Below, piece after piece: positions 1 to 8,464 of a stretch of 48,059 bases of DNA. The first letter of the stretch is position 1; the number at the start of each line of letters is the position of its first letter. The stretch spans positions 1-48,059 of the forward strand of contig CAKSZF010000006.1 in assembly GCA_934525405.1 (NCBI GenBank), written 5' to 3'. Origin of the DNA: an uncultured Faecalibacterium sp. (GTDB lineage: Bacteria; Bacillota; Clostridia; Oscillospirales; Ruminococcaceae). The translations under genes were made by a program, and so were the position numbers. The notes under the pieces were generated by a model. It searched no databases. It worked only from the letters and a program-made list of their open reading frames with translations, and was not told where the DNA came from.

Positions 1-612
1 ATGATCTACTGTCTGACTGGAAAAATCGTGAAAAAAAGCCTGAACGCCGTGGTGCTCAGCTGCGGCGGCGTGGGCTACTATACCCAGTGCCCGGCCAGCG
101 TGGCGGGGGCACTGCCCGGTGTGGGGCAGGAAGCCACCCTGTACACCGTGATGAGCGTGACCGAGAACGATGTAAGCCTGTACGGCTTTGCCACCGAGGA
201 GCAGCAGGCCTGCTTTGAGATGCTGACCGCCGTGTCCGGCGTTGGCCCCAAGGTGGGGCTGGCCATCCTCAGCGTCATGGAGCCGCAGCGGGTGGCGCTT
301 GCCATCTCGGCGGGGGACCACAAGGCGTTTAAGGCCGCTTCCGGCGTGGGGCCGAAGCTGGCGCAGCGCATTGTGCTGGAACTGAAGGATAAGGTGGCGC
401 GGGGCTTTGTGGATGGCATCTCGCTGGAAGATGTGGCCGGCTCTGCCGCCGACACGCCCGCGACCCAAAGCAGCGCACAGGCCATTGCGGCGCTGGTGTC
501 GCTGGGGTACAGCCAGAGCGAGGCGGCGCTGGCCATCGCAAAGATCGACGCCGCGCTGCCGGTGGAAGAGATCATCAAGCTGGCCTTGCGCAGCATGGCA
601 GGCAGGAGGTAA
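1..612 (+). CDS. ruvA: Holliday junction branch migration protein RuvA
   Basis: The protein has 203 residues, the normal RuvA length. RuvA binds the four-way Holliday junction as a tetramer and loads the RuvB motor, driving branch migration in recombinational repair. The N-terminal OB-fold (about 1-65, starting MIYCLTGKIV) is followed by the helix-hairpin-helix region with two GVGPK motifs (SGVGPKVGLAIL near 80 and SGVGPKLAQRIV near 115). A flexible linker and a C-terminal three-helix domain (about 155-203) follow. The window begins exactly at its ATG, so any promoter lies upstream. The stop is three bases before ruvB, giving the usual ruvAB operon. Confidence 0.97.
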   Translation: MIYCLTGKIVKKSLNAVVLSCGGVGYYTQCPASVAGALPGVGQEATLYTVMSVTENDVSLYGFATEEQQACFEMLTAVSGVGPKVGLAILSVMEPQRVALAISAGDHKAFKAASGVGPKLAQRIVLELKDKVARGFVDGISLEDVAGSAADTPATQSSAQAIAALVSLGYSQSEAALAIAKIDAALPVEEIIKLALRSMAGRR

Positions 613-615
613 GCA

Positions 616-1671
616 ATGCAGGACGATACCGCGCTGTACGGCGCAAAAATGATGCAGCCCGTCATGACCCCGGCGGACAGTGAGGAAAATAACCTCCGCC
701 CGCAGCATCTGGAGGACTACATCGGGCAGGAAAAGGCCAAGCAGAACCTTAAAATCTATCTGGAAGCCGCCAAGCGCCGGGGCGAGCCGGTGGATCACAT
801 TCTGCTCTACGGTCCGCCGGGTCTGGGCAAGACCACGCTGGCGGGCATCATCGCCAACGAGATGGGGGTGCAGATCCGCATCACCAGCGGCCCGGCCATT
901 GAAAAGCCCGGCGACCTTGCCGCCCTGCTGACCAACCTGCAGGAGGGCGATGTGCTGTTCATCGATGAGATCCACCGCCTGTCCCGGCAGGTGGAAGAGG
1001 TGCTGTATCCGGCGCTGGAAGACTATGCGCTGGATATCATGATCGGCAAGGGCCCCAGCGCCCAGAGCATCCGCATCAATCTGCCCCGGTTCACGCTGGT
1101 GGGCGCTACCACCCGCGCCGGACAGATCACCGGCCCTCTGCGCGACCGCTTTGGCGTGCTGCTCAAGCTGGAACTGTACAGCCCGGACGAGCTTTCCCGC
1201 ATTATTATGCGGTCGGCGGGCATTCTGGATCAGCCCATCACCCCGGAGGGCGCTTACGAGCTGGCAAAATGCAGCCGTGGCACGCCCCGCGTAGCGAACC
1301 GCTTTTTGAAGCGCATCCGCGACTTTGCCACCGTGCTGGGCGATGGCATCATCGATCAGGACGTGGCGCTGCTAGGGCTCAAGCGGATGGACGTGGACGC
1401 GCTGGGTCTGGACGAGCTGGACCGCAGCCTGCTGCGCGCCATCATTGAGATGTACAACGGCGGACCGGTGGGTCTGGAAACGCTGGCCGCTGCGCTGGGC
1501 GAGGAGGCGGTCACGCTGGAGGATCTGTGCGAGCCGTATCTGATGCAGATGGGCTTTTTGACCCGCACCCCGCGCGGACGCTGCGCCACCCGCCTTGCCT
1601 ACGAGCATCTGGGCATGAAAGCCCCGGAGACCGGCAGCGCCGAGGAAAACGGCCAGCAGAGCCTGTTCTGA
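616..1671 (+). CDS. ruvB: Holliday junction branch migration helicase RuvB
   Basis: The 351-residue AAA+ ATPase is the motor of the RuvABC complex. The Walker A motif is [11 protein letters not shown] (about residue 65-75), Walker B is LFIDEIHRL (about 115), and sensor/arginine-finger segments such as GATTRAG and LRDRFG follow. The C-terminal winged helix ends in the typical RTPRGRCAT segment. The ATG at 616 is chosen because a GGAGG lies about seven bases upstream inside the end of ruvA; in-frame ATGs at 649, 652 and 664 have no comparable site. It is tightly coupled to ruvA. Confidence 0.97.
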   Translation: MQDDTALYGAKMMQPVMTPADSEENNLRPQHLEDYIGQEKAKQNLKIYLEAAKRRGEPVDHILLYGPPGLGKTTLAGIIANEMGVQIRITSGPAIEKPGDLAALLTNLQEGDVLFIDEIHRLSRQVEEVLYPALEDYALDIMIGKGPSAQSIRINLPRFTLVGATTRAGQITGPLRDRFGVLLKLELYSPDELSRIIMRSAGILDQPITPEGAYELAKCSRGTPRVANRFLKRIRDFATVLGDGIIDQDVALLGLKRMDVDALGLDELDRSLLRAIIEMYNGGPVGLETLAAALGEEAVTLEDLCEPYLMQMGFLTRTPRGRCATRLAYEHLGMKAPETGSAEENGQQSLF

Positions 1672-1717
1672 CTTATTATATATAGGATTTTGAAGCAGTA
1701 AACGGAAGGAGGACGCT

Positions 1718-2593
1718 ATGCGCCCTGCAGATACTTGGAAAGACTACGAACTGCTGGATGCCACCGATGGCAACCGGCTGGAACGCTGGGGAGAGACCCT
1801 GCTCATCCGCCCCGACCCGCAGGTGGTGTGGAAGACCCCCAAGCAGAGCCCCCTGTGGGCAAAGGCAGATGCCATCTACCACCGCTCCAATCAGGGCGGC
1901 GGCGAGTGGGAGTACCGCCGCCGTCTGCCGGAAAAGTGGAAGATCAGCTGCGGCGAGGGGGAGGATAAGCTCACCCTCATCGTCAGCCCCACCGGCTTCA
2001 AGCACACCGGCGTGTTCCCGGAGCAGGCGGTCAACTGGGCGTGGTACCAGCAGAAGATCCGCGCCGCGAACCGCCCGGTGAAGGTGCTGAACCTCTTCGG
2101 CTACACCGGCGGCGCTACGCTGGCCTGTGCCGCTGCCGGTGCTACCGTCTGCCATGTGGACGCCTCCAAGGGCATCGTGGCATGGGGCAAGGACAACGCC
2201 GTGGCAAGCAGCCTGACCGACAAGCCCATCCGCTGGCTGGTGGATGACTGCGCCAAGTTCGTGGCGCGGGAAAAGCGCCGCGGCAACACCTACGACGGCA
2301 TCATCATGGACCCGCCCAGCTATGGGCGCGGCCCCGGCGGCGAGATCTGGAAGCTGGAGGATTGCATCTACGACCTCATCAGCCAGTGTGAAGAGGTGCT
2401 CAGCGATACTCCGCTGTTCTTTGCGGTCAACAGCTACACCACCGGCCTGTCCCCGGCAGTCATGGAGTATATGCTCAAGACCACGCTGGTGCCCCGCTTT
2501 GGCGGCAAGACCAGCTGCGACGAGATCGGCCTGCCGGTGTCTGCCACCGGCGGCGTGGTGCCTTGCGGCGCCACCGCCATTTGGGAAGAATAA
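1718..2593 (+). CDS. Class I SAM-dependent RNA methyltransferase (RlmI/RlmL-like)
   Basis: The 291-residue protein resembles the methyltransferase core of RlmI/RlmL-type rRNA cytosine or guanine methyltransferases. The SAM-binding motif I is VLNLFGYTGGATLACAAAG (about 127-145), an acidic motif II is CHVDASKG, and the catalytic-type motif IV is MDPPSYGRG. There is no PUA or THUMP domain, so it is a core-only member whose substrate cannot be read from sequence. An AGGAGG lies just before the ATG. It follows ruvB after 46 bases and is probably in the same transcript; no terminator is seen between them. Confidence 0.8.
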   Translation: MRPADTWKDYELLDATDGNRLERWGETLLIRPDPQVVWKTPKQSPLWAKADAIYHRSNQGGGEWEYRRRLPEKWKISCGEGEDKLTLIVSPTGFKHTGVFPEQAVNWAWYQQKIRAANRPVKVLNLFGYTGGATLACAAAGATVCHVDASKGIVAWGKDNAVASSLTDKPIRWLVDDCAKFVAREKRRGNTYDGIIMDPPSYGRGPGGEIWKLEDCIYDLISQCEEVLSDTPLFFAVNSYTTGLSPAVMEYMLKTTLVPRFGGKTSCDEIGLPVSATGGVVPCGATAIWEE

Positions 2594-2599
2594 ATACTC

Positions 2600-2712
2600 C
2601 TTCCGTCATCGCTGCGCGATGCCACCTCCCTCAGTGAGGGAGGCTTTCTGACGGCAGAGACCCAAAAGGCTCCCTCTTTGAGGGGGCTGCCGCCGCAGGC
2701 GGCTGGGGGAGT
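2600..2712. repeat. GC-rich palindromic intergenic repeat
   Basis: This intergenic stretch holds several nested hairpins: CCTCCCTCAGTGAGGGAGG, then GGCTCCCTC paired to GAGGGGGCT, then CCGCCGCAGGCGG. The same style of palindromes (CTCCC/GGGAG arms, GCACGG/CCGTGC arms) recurs at 5,380-5,690. They look like a dispersed REP/MITE-like family. A weak terminator role after the methyltransferase is possible. Confidence 0.6.
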
Positions 2713-2782
2713 TTATAAAATAATCTAAGAATGGGGTACAGCCCCTTTCGGAGGGGCGCACCACCAGAAAGAGAAACAAAGC

Positions 2783-3622
2783 ATGAGTGAAACGATTTTA
2801 ACTGCTGAAAATTTGAAGTTCCGCTACGATGCCGAGCAGCCGGTCTACGCGCTGGACGGCGTATCTGCGCAGGTAAAGCGCGGGGAGTTCGTGGCGGTGC
2901 TGGGTGCAAACGGCTGTGGTAAATCCACGCTGGCGAAGCACTTCAACGCCATCCTGCTGCCCGAGAGCGGCAAGGTGTATGTGGAGGGCATGGACACCGC
3001 AGACGAAGAGAAACTCTACGATATCCGCCAGACCGTGGGCATGGTGTTCCAGAACCCGGACAACCAGATCGTGGCGACTGTGGTGGAAGAGGATGTGGCC
3101 TTTGCGCTGGAAAACCTCGGCGTGCCGCAGGACGAGATGCGCCGACGGGTGGACGACTCCATGAAGATGGCGGGCATCTACGAATACCGTGAGCGTGCAC
3201 CCCACAACCTTTCCGGCGGTCAGAAGCAGCGCGTGGCGATTGCCGGTGTGGTTGCCATGCGCCCGGACTGCCTGATCTTGGACGAAGCCACCGCCATGCT
3301 GGACCCGCGCGGCCGCGAGCAGGTGATGCAGACCATCCACTACCTGAACAGGAACATGGGCATCACGGTGGTGTCCATCACCCACTATATGGAAGAAGCC
3401 GCACAGGCCGACCGTGTGCTGGTGATGAGCAAGGGTCATGTGGTGATGGAGGGCACCCCGAAAGAGGTGTTCAGCCAGACCGAGAAGGTGCGTTCTCTGC
3501 ATCTGGACGTGCCGCAGGCCGCTGAGCTGCGGGACGAGCTGGTGAAGGCAGGTATCCCGATGCCGGAGGGCATCATCGACACCGGTGCCTGCGCACAGGC
3601 GCTGTATGAGCTGCTGCAGTAA
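2783..3622 (+). CDS. ecfA1: Energy-coupling factor transporter ATPase EcfA1
   Basis: The 279-residue ABC ATPase is one of two nucleotide-binding subunits of an ECF vitamin or metal uptake transporter. Visible motifs are Walker A GANGCGKSTLAKH (about residue 42-54), Q-loop VFQNPDNQIV, signature LSGGQKQRVAIAG and Walker B CLILDEATAMLD, followed by the switch histidine in VSITHYMEE. The QNPDNQ Q-loop is characteristic of EcfA. It starts the ecfA1-ecfA2-ecfT cluster. No substrate-binding S component is present here, so the module is probably a shared group II energizing module serving S components encoded elsewhere. Confidence 0.95.
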   Translation: MSETILTAENLKFRYDAEQPVYALDGVSAQVKRGEFVAVLGANGCGKSTLAKHFNAILLPESGKVYVEGMDTADEEKLYDIRQTVGMVFQNPDNQIVATVVEEDVAFALENLGVPQDEMRRRVDDSMKMAGIYEYRERAPHNLSGGQKQRVAIAGVVAMRPDCLILDEATAMLDPRGREQVMQTIHYLNRNMGITVVSITHYMEEAAQADRVLVMSKGHVVMEGTPKEVFSQTEKVRSLHLDVPQAAELRDELVKAGIPMPEGIIDTGACAQALYELLQ

Positions 3623-3636
3623 GGGGGGCGGACGAA

Positions 3637-4551
3637 ATGGCAGATATCATTAAGGTAGAACATCTGAGCTACGTCTATAACCCCGGCCTGCCCACCGCAG
3701 TGACCGCGCTGGATGACGTGAGCTTTACCGTAGAAGAGGGCGATTTTGTGGGCATCATCGGGGCGACAGGCTCCGGCAAAAGCACCCTTATCACCCACAT
3801 GAACGGCCTGAATAAGCCCACCAGCGGCAAAATCTACATTGATGGCCGCGACCTGTGGGCAGACCCGGAAAAGATCCGGGATTTCCGCTTCCTCACCGGG
3901 CTTGTGTTCCAGTACCCGGAATACCAGCTGTTTGAGGAGACCTGCTACAAGGACATCGCCTTTGGCCCTAAGAACATGGGTCTGGACGAAGCTGAGGTAG
4001 ACCGCCGCGTCCACGAAGCCGCAGATTTTGTAGGCTTAGACCCGGCGCTTTTGGAGCGCAGCCCCTTTGAGCTGTCCGGCGGTCAGAAGCGCCGGGTGGC
4101 GGTGGCCGGTGTCATGGCCATGAAGCCCCGCATCCTTGTGCTGGACGAGCCCGCCGCCGGTCTTGACCCGGAGGGACGGGACGACATCCTTTCCGAGGTG
4201 AAGGAGTACCACAAAAAGACCGGCACCACCGTGCTGCTGGTGTCCCACAGCATGGAGGATATCGCCAAGTATGCCAACCGCGTGCTGGTGATGAGCAACA
4301 AGAAAATTGCCATGTACGATACGGTGGAAAAGATCTTTGCCCGTGCCCCGGAACTGCTGGAACTGGGGCTGTCGGTGCCGCAGGTGACGAAAATTTTCCT
4401 CAAGCTGCGGGAGATGGGGGTGGACGTCCCGGCGGACGTGTACACCATTCCTTACGCGGTCAAGACCCTGCTGGAAGCCAAGCGCCGCCGCGATGCCGGG
4501 GAAAGCCTTGTGCTGCCCCGCAGTGCTGCACAGAAAGGGGGTGCTGTCTGA
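3637..4551 (+). CDS. ecfA2: Energy-coupling factor transporter ATPase EcfA2
   Basis: This 304-residue protein is the second ECF ATPase and pairs with EcfA1 as a heterodimer. Motifs are Walker A GATGSGKSTLITH (about residue 43-55), Q-loop VFQYPEYQLFEET, signature LSGGQKRRVAVAG and Walker B ILVLDEPAAGLD. The QYPEYQLFEET segment is the usual EcfA2 variant and distinguishes it from EcfA1. The C-terminal extension (about 235-304) contacts the T component in the family. It begins 14 bases after ecfA1, and its final A is the first base of the ecfT ATG, so translation is coupled. Confidence 0.95.
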   Translation: MADIIKVEHLSYVYNPGLPTAVTALDDVSFTVEEGDFVGIIGATGSGKSTLITHMNGLNKPTSGKIYIDGRDLWADPEKIRDFRFLTGLVFQYPEYQLFEETCYKDIAFGPKNMGLDEAEVDRRVHEAADFVGLDPALLERSPFELSGGQKRRVAVAGVMAMKPRILVLDEPAAGLDPEGRDDILSEVKEYHKKTGTTVLLVSHSMEDIAKYANRVLVMSNKKIAMYDTVEKIFARAPELLELGLSVPQVTKIFLKLREMGVDVPADVYTIPYAVKTLLEAKRRRDAGESLVLPRSAAQKGGAV

Positions 4552-5366
4552 TGCTGCGAGATATCACTATCGGTCAGCACTTCCCGGGCAACAGTCTGGT
4601 GCATCGGTTCGACCCCAGACTGAAGCTTGTGCTGACGGTCGCTTATATCGTGCTGCTGTTTGCAGCCTCCAACCCCTTAGGGCTTGCTTTGTCCATCCTC
4701 TTTTTGGGTGTCATGTACAAGGTGGCAAAAATTCCGGTCAAGATGATCGGCAAAAGCCTGAAGCCCATTCTGCCCATCGTGCTGTTCACGGCGGTGCTGA
4801 ACCTGTTCTTTGTCTCCGGCGAGGGCGACCCGCTGGTGCATTTCTGGTTCTTGACCATCTACGCCGAGGGCGTGCGCTATGCGGTGCTGATGGCGGTGCG
4901 CGTGATGGCGCTGATTGCGGGCACCAGCCTGCTTACCTACACCACCAGCCCCATCGTGCTGACCGATGCCATTGAGCAGCTGCTCAAGCCCTTGGGCAAG
5001 CTGCACTTCCCGGTGCACGAGCTGGCGATGATGATGAGCATTGCGCTGCGCTTTATCCCCACCCTCATCGAGGAGACGGATAAGATCATGAACGCGCAGA
5101 AGGCGCGTGGTGCGCAGCTGGACACCGGCAAAATGACCGACCGGGTCAAGGCGCTGGTGCCGGTGCTCATCCCGCTGTTCATCTCGGCCTTCCGCCGCGC
5201 AGACGAGCTGGCCATGGCCATGGAGTGCCGCTGCTACCGCGGCGGCACAGGGCGCACCCGCCTGAAGGTGCTGCGCTGCGAAAAGCAGGACTACATCGAC
5301 CTTGCGGTCTGCATCGCCTGCTTTGCCGTCATCCTTGCCTCTCGGCTGGTGTTCCCGAATTATTAA
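4551..5366 (+). CDS. ecfT: Energy-coupling factor transporter transmembrane protein EcfT
   Basis: The 271-residue integral membrane protein is the T component that transmits ATPase movements to the S component. Hydrophobic helices are seen at about 25-65, 80-100, 110-135 and 250-268. Two coupling motifs in the large cytoplasmic region are recognisable: KARGAQ (about 184) and the CRCYRGG variant of the second ARG motif (about 225). The start overlaps the ecfA2 stop by one base. GC-rich repeats follow with no further gene in the operon before truA. Confidence 0.94.
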   Translation: MLRDITIGQHFPGNSLVHRFDPRLKLVLTVAYIVLLFAASNPLGLALSILFLGVMYKVAKIPVKMIGKSLKPILPIVLFTAVLNLFFVSGEGDPLVHFWFLTIYAEGVRYAVLMAVRVMALIAGTSLLTYTTSPIVLTDAIEQLLKPLGKLHFPVHELAMMMSIALRFIPTLIEETDKIMNAQKARGAQLDTGKMTDRVKALVPVLIPLFISAFRRADELAMAMECRCYRGGTGRTRLKVLRCEKQDYIDLAVCIACFAVILASRLVFPNY

Positions 5367-5379
5367 AGAGGAGAACCCT

Positions 5380-5690
5380 CTCAGTCAAGGCCTGATGGCC
5401 TTGACAGCTCCCCCGAAAGGGGGAGCTTTTGGCGGTGGTGGGAGAGTTTCTTGTTGCGTTTGATACTTCAGCGACAAGGCTAACGGCGTGCGCCCTCTCC
5501 GGCACGGCTTAAGCCGTGCCACCTCTCCCAAAGGGAGAGGCAAGAGCACTGCCGGAAGCTTTCTCATTACACCTAATACTTTAGCAACAAGCCTTACGGC
5601 TTGGCTCCCCCTGAGAGGAAAGACTTCCCCCGCTCCGGGGGAAGATGTCACCGTAGGTGACAAAAGGGGGAATCTGGCGCGGGAGCGCCT
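5380..5690. repeat. Cluster of GC-rich palindromic repeats (340-base intergenic region)
   Basis: The gap between ecfT and truA has no credible gene. It contains successive hairpins: TCAAGGCC/GGCCTTGA, CTCCCCCGAAAGGGGGAG, GGCACGGCTTAAGCCGTGCC, CTCTCCCAAAGGGAGAG, CTTCCCCCGCTCCGGGGGAAG and TGTCACCGTAGGTGACA. Two related lead-ins (around 5,470 and 5,585: a CAGCGACAAGGC/TAGCAACAAGCC motif followed by CGGC) suggest two or three copies of one unit. This is the same family style as 2,600-2,712. It probably terminates ecfT transcription as well. Confidence 0.65.
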
Positions 5691-5706
5691 GAGAGGGTTT
5701 TATACT

Positions 5707-6471
5707 ATGAACTTTTTACTTACCCTTGCCTACGACGGCACAAATTACTGCGGCTTTCAGGTGCAGCCCAACGGGCGCAGCGTGGCGGCCACCTTTCAGG
5801 ATGCGCTGGAAGCGGTGCTGGGCTCACGGCCCGATATCAAGGGCTGCAGCCGCACCGATGCCGGGGTGCACGCGCTGGGCTTTCGGCTGAATTTTCACGC
5901 CGATACCCGCATCCCGCCACAGAAGCTGCCGCTGGCGCTCAACCAGCATCTGCCGCCGGATATCCGGGTGCTGGCGGCGCAGACCGTGCCGGAGGACTTC
6001 CACGCCCGGTACGCCGCCCATACCAAGACCTATTTATACCGCATCCATAACCACCCCATCGACTCGCCCTTTGACGCCGCCTACTACACCCGCGTGCCCC
6101 GGCGGCTGGACGAGGCTGCCATGCAGGCGGCGGCGCAGCAGTTCGTGGGCACCCACGATTTTCTGGCCCTGTGCGCGGCGGGCTCTTCTGCTGCCGCCCA
6201 CGGGGACACCGTGCGCACCATCACGGACTGCCATGTCACCCGGCGCGGGGACGAGGTGGACATTGAGGTGACCGCCGACGGCTACCTGTACAACATGGTG
6301 CGCATTCTGGCGGGTACCTTGTGCGAAGTGGGCGCAGGGCGGTTGCGCGCTGCGGACATCCCCGCCATTCTGGCAAGCCGGGACCGCAGCCGGGCGGGCC
6401 CCACTCTGCCCGCAAAGGGCTTGTTTTTAAAGTGTGTGGATTACCCGGAAAGGAAGGAAGAGCAGCCATGA
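5707..6471 (+). CDS. truA: tRNA pseudouridine(38-40) synthase TruA
   Basis: The 254-residue enzyme isomerises uridines 38-40 in the anticodon arm of tRNAs. The catalytic aspartate lies in GCSRTDAGVHALG (about residue 50-62). Other TruA hallmarks are LAYDGTNYCGFQ at the N-terminus, NMVRILAGTL and the C-terminal PAKGLFLKCVDY. The reading frame is open further upstream to 5,488, but that part is repeat DNA; the ATG at 5,707 aligns with the family N-terminus. The stop overlaps the next ATG (ATGA), indicating coupled translation. Confidence 0.95.
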   Translation: MNFLLTLAYDGTNYCGFQVQPNGRSVAATFQDALEAVLGSRPDIKGCSRTDAGVHALGFRLNFHADTRIPPQKLPLALNQHLPPDIRVLAAQTVPEDFHARYAAHTKTYLYRIHNHPIDSPFDAAYYTRVPRRLDEAAMQAAAQQFVGTHDFLALCAAGSSAAAHGDTVRTITDCHVTRRGDEVDIEVTADGYLYNMVRILAGTLCEVGAGRLRAADIPAILASRDRSRAGPTLPAKGLFLKCVDYPERKEEQP

Positions 6472-7688
6472 AAAAGATTCATCGCGGCGGCGGCAATCCG
6501 GACGGAGAGCCGCTTTCTGCCGGGCGGGTGGAATATCTGGAGGCAGCGCGCCGGCGGGTGCACCGCCGCCGTCTGCGCCGCACCGTGATCCTTCTGGCGG
6601 CGCTGATACTGGTCACCCTGTTTGCCACCGGCGTGATGGGTGCATCCATCGCCCGGGTAAAGGATCTGGTGGATACGGTACATATCGCCCTGTCTCCGGC
6701 GGTGGGCTGGCCGCAGCAGACCGGTCTTGACAATCTGACGGCCGTGCAGCCCATGTCCGGCAGCTTTGTGGCGATGGACGAGGACGCTTGCGCGGTGTAC
6801 AGCCTAGGCGGCACCCGCCTTGCCAGCATCCAGAGCGGCTACGCCCGCCCGGCGCTGGCTGCGGGCAAGACCCGCTTTGTGCTGTACAACCGCTCCGGCA
6901 ACGAGCTGCGGGTGGAAAGCCGCACCCAGAACCTGTACAGCAAAACGCTGGAAAACAACATCTATCTGTGCGCCATGTCGGACACCGGCACGCTGGCAGT
7001 GGCTACCGATTCCGCCGACAGCACCGCCCGGCTGACCGTGTATACCCCCACCATGACGGAGCAGCTGCACTGGGATATGACCGGCGCGCAGGGCACTCCG
7101 GTGCGAATGGCGTTTGCCGCCGACAGCCGCCGTCTGGCGGTGGCGGCGGTCACTTCCAGCGCCGGACAGCTGCAGGCAAACCTCTTTGTGCTCAGCCTTG
7201 CACAGGGCGACCCGGTGCAGCTGAGCAGCGGGGACAGCGTGCCCCAGTGGCTGGGCTGGCTGAACAACGACACCGTGCTGGCGGTGTACGAGAACTGCGC
7301 CGTGGTGTACGGCGCGGACGGCGGCGAGCGGGGGCGCTTTGACCTTGGCGGCGGCAGCCTTGTCAGTGTTTCGCAGGACGGCGCAAACGTTGCCCTGCTG
7401 CTGGAAAACGGACAGGTGTGCACCGCCGTGCTGCTGGATAAGGACCTGAACGTGCAGTACAGCGGCAATGTGCCTGCGGCGAACCAGATCTTGCGCCGGG
7501 GTCAAAACTTTTATCTGCTCACCGACAGCGGTGTGGAATGCTTTGCCGCAGATGGGGTGTACCAGTGGGGACAGACGCTTTCCGTCCGTCCGCAGGCGCT
7601 CATTGCGGGCAAGCAGCTGCTGGTGCTGTGCGGCAATACGGTGCAGCAGATCGCTCCGCCGGAGCAAACGGCTTCCAGCGCCCGGTGA
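6468..7688 (+). CDS. DUF5711-like membrane-anchored beta-propeller protein
   Basis: The 406-residue protein has a basic cytoplasmic N-terminus, one membrane helix (about residue 42-65, VILLAALILVTLFATGVMGA) and a large extracellular domain of repeated beta strands. Segments such as GTLAVATDSADS, RLAVAAVTSSAG and VSQDGANVALLL look like WD/propeller blades. The architecture matches the DUF5711 family as I remember it; no function is known to me. The ATG at 6,468 overlaps the truA stop; the frame extends upstream but only inside truA. The CvpA-like gene follows after about 60 bases. Confidence 0.65.
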   Translation: MKKIHRGGGNPDGEPLSAGRVEYLEAARRRVHRRRLRRTVILLAALILVTLFATGVMGASIARVKDLVDTVHIALSPAVGWPQQTGLDNLTAVQPMSGSFVAMDEDACAVYSLGGTRLASIQSGYARPALAAGKTRFVLYNRSGNELRVESRTQNLYSKTLENNIYLCAMSDTGTLAVATDSADSTARLTVYTPTMTEQLHWDMTGAQGTPVRMAFAADSRRLAVAAVTSSAGQLQANLFVLSLAQGDPVQLSSGDSVPQWLGWLNNDTVLAVYENCAVVYGADGGERGRFDLGGGSLVSVSQDGANVALLLENGQVCTAVLLDKDLNVQYSGNVPAANQILRRGQNFYLLTDSGVECFAADGVYQWGQTLSVRPQALIAGKQLLVLCGNTVQQIAPPEQTASSAR

Positions 7689-7747
7689 ACGAGGGGAAAA
7701 ACAGTATTTTGCGGGGAAAGTGCTCTTTATAACAGGGAAAATAAGAT

Positions 7748-8443
7748 ATGTTCAAGAATCCGTCATTTCTTTTTGATATCCTATGTACGGTGGTATGGCT
7801 GGTGCTGATGGCACGCTATGCCCGCAAGGGCTTTCTTGCCAGCATCGTGCAGCTGTTTGGCAACCTTATCAGCCTGCTGGGCGCACGGCAGCTTTCTGCC
7901 GCCTGCGCGGGCTGGGTGTTCGAAAATCTGCTGGCCGGGGGCTTCCGTACCCAGATCGCCGCCCACCTTTCGGAGGACGGCGTGGTGAACCTTTCCGGCA
8001 TTGCACAGCAGTACGCGGGCTTTCTGCCCGAAAGCTTCCGCGCCTCCATCGTGGCGGCGTGCGAGCGCAGCATCAACGCCGTGCTGGCCGATAACGCCGT
8101 GGTGCTGGCCGATACCATCGTGGAAAAAGTATTGCAGCCGCTGCTCACCCCGGTGATCATGCTGGTGCTGTTCTTTGTGTTCTATGCAGTGCTGCGGCTG
8201 CTGGTCAGTATGCTGGTCACCGTGCTGGGTCTGGTGAATAAGCTGCCGGTCATCGGTGCGGTGAACCGGGGTCTGGGCTGGCTGACCGGCGGCATGACCG
8301 CTATGCTGGACTTATACCTCGTGCTGTGCGTGGTGTGGGGGCTGGTGGTCATTACCGGCGGCAACCTGAATGTGCTCAACGACACTGTGATGCACAGCAG
8401 TCTTTACTATAAAGCGTTTAATATGTTCAACCCCTTTTTGTAA
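7748..8443 (+). CDS. CvpA family membrane protein
   Basis: The 231-residue protein has several hydrophobic helices (about 5-25, 30-45, 132-160 and 185-213) and the CvpA-type pattern of an N-terminal helical pair, a long amphipathic middle section and a hydrophobic C-terminal part with the conserved-looking NKLPVIGAVNRGLGWLTG. CvpA family proteins were first linked to colicin V production and are now regarded as envelope-homeostasis factors. It sits between the DUF5711-like gene and the ClpE-like gene and is probably co-transcribed with both. Confidence 0.75.
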   Translation: MFKNPSFLFDILCTVVWLVLMARYARKGFLASIVQLFGNLISLLGARQLSAACAGWVFENLLAGGFRTQIAAHLSEDGVVNLSGIAQQYAGFLPESFRASIVAACERSINAVLADNAVVLADTIVEKVLQPLLTPVIMLVLFFVFYAVLRLLVSMLVTVLGLVNKLPVIGAVNRGLGWLTGGMTAMLDLYLVLCVVWGLVVITGGNLNVLNDTVMHSSLYYKAFNMFNPFL

Positions 8444-8464
8444 CAGGGGTGACAAGGAGGAACT

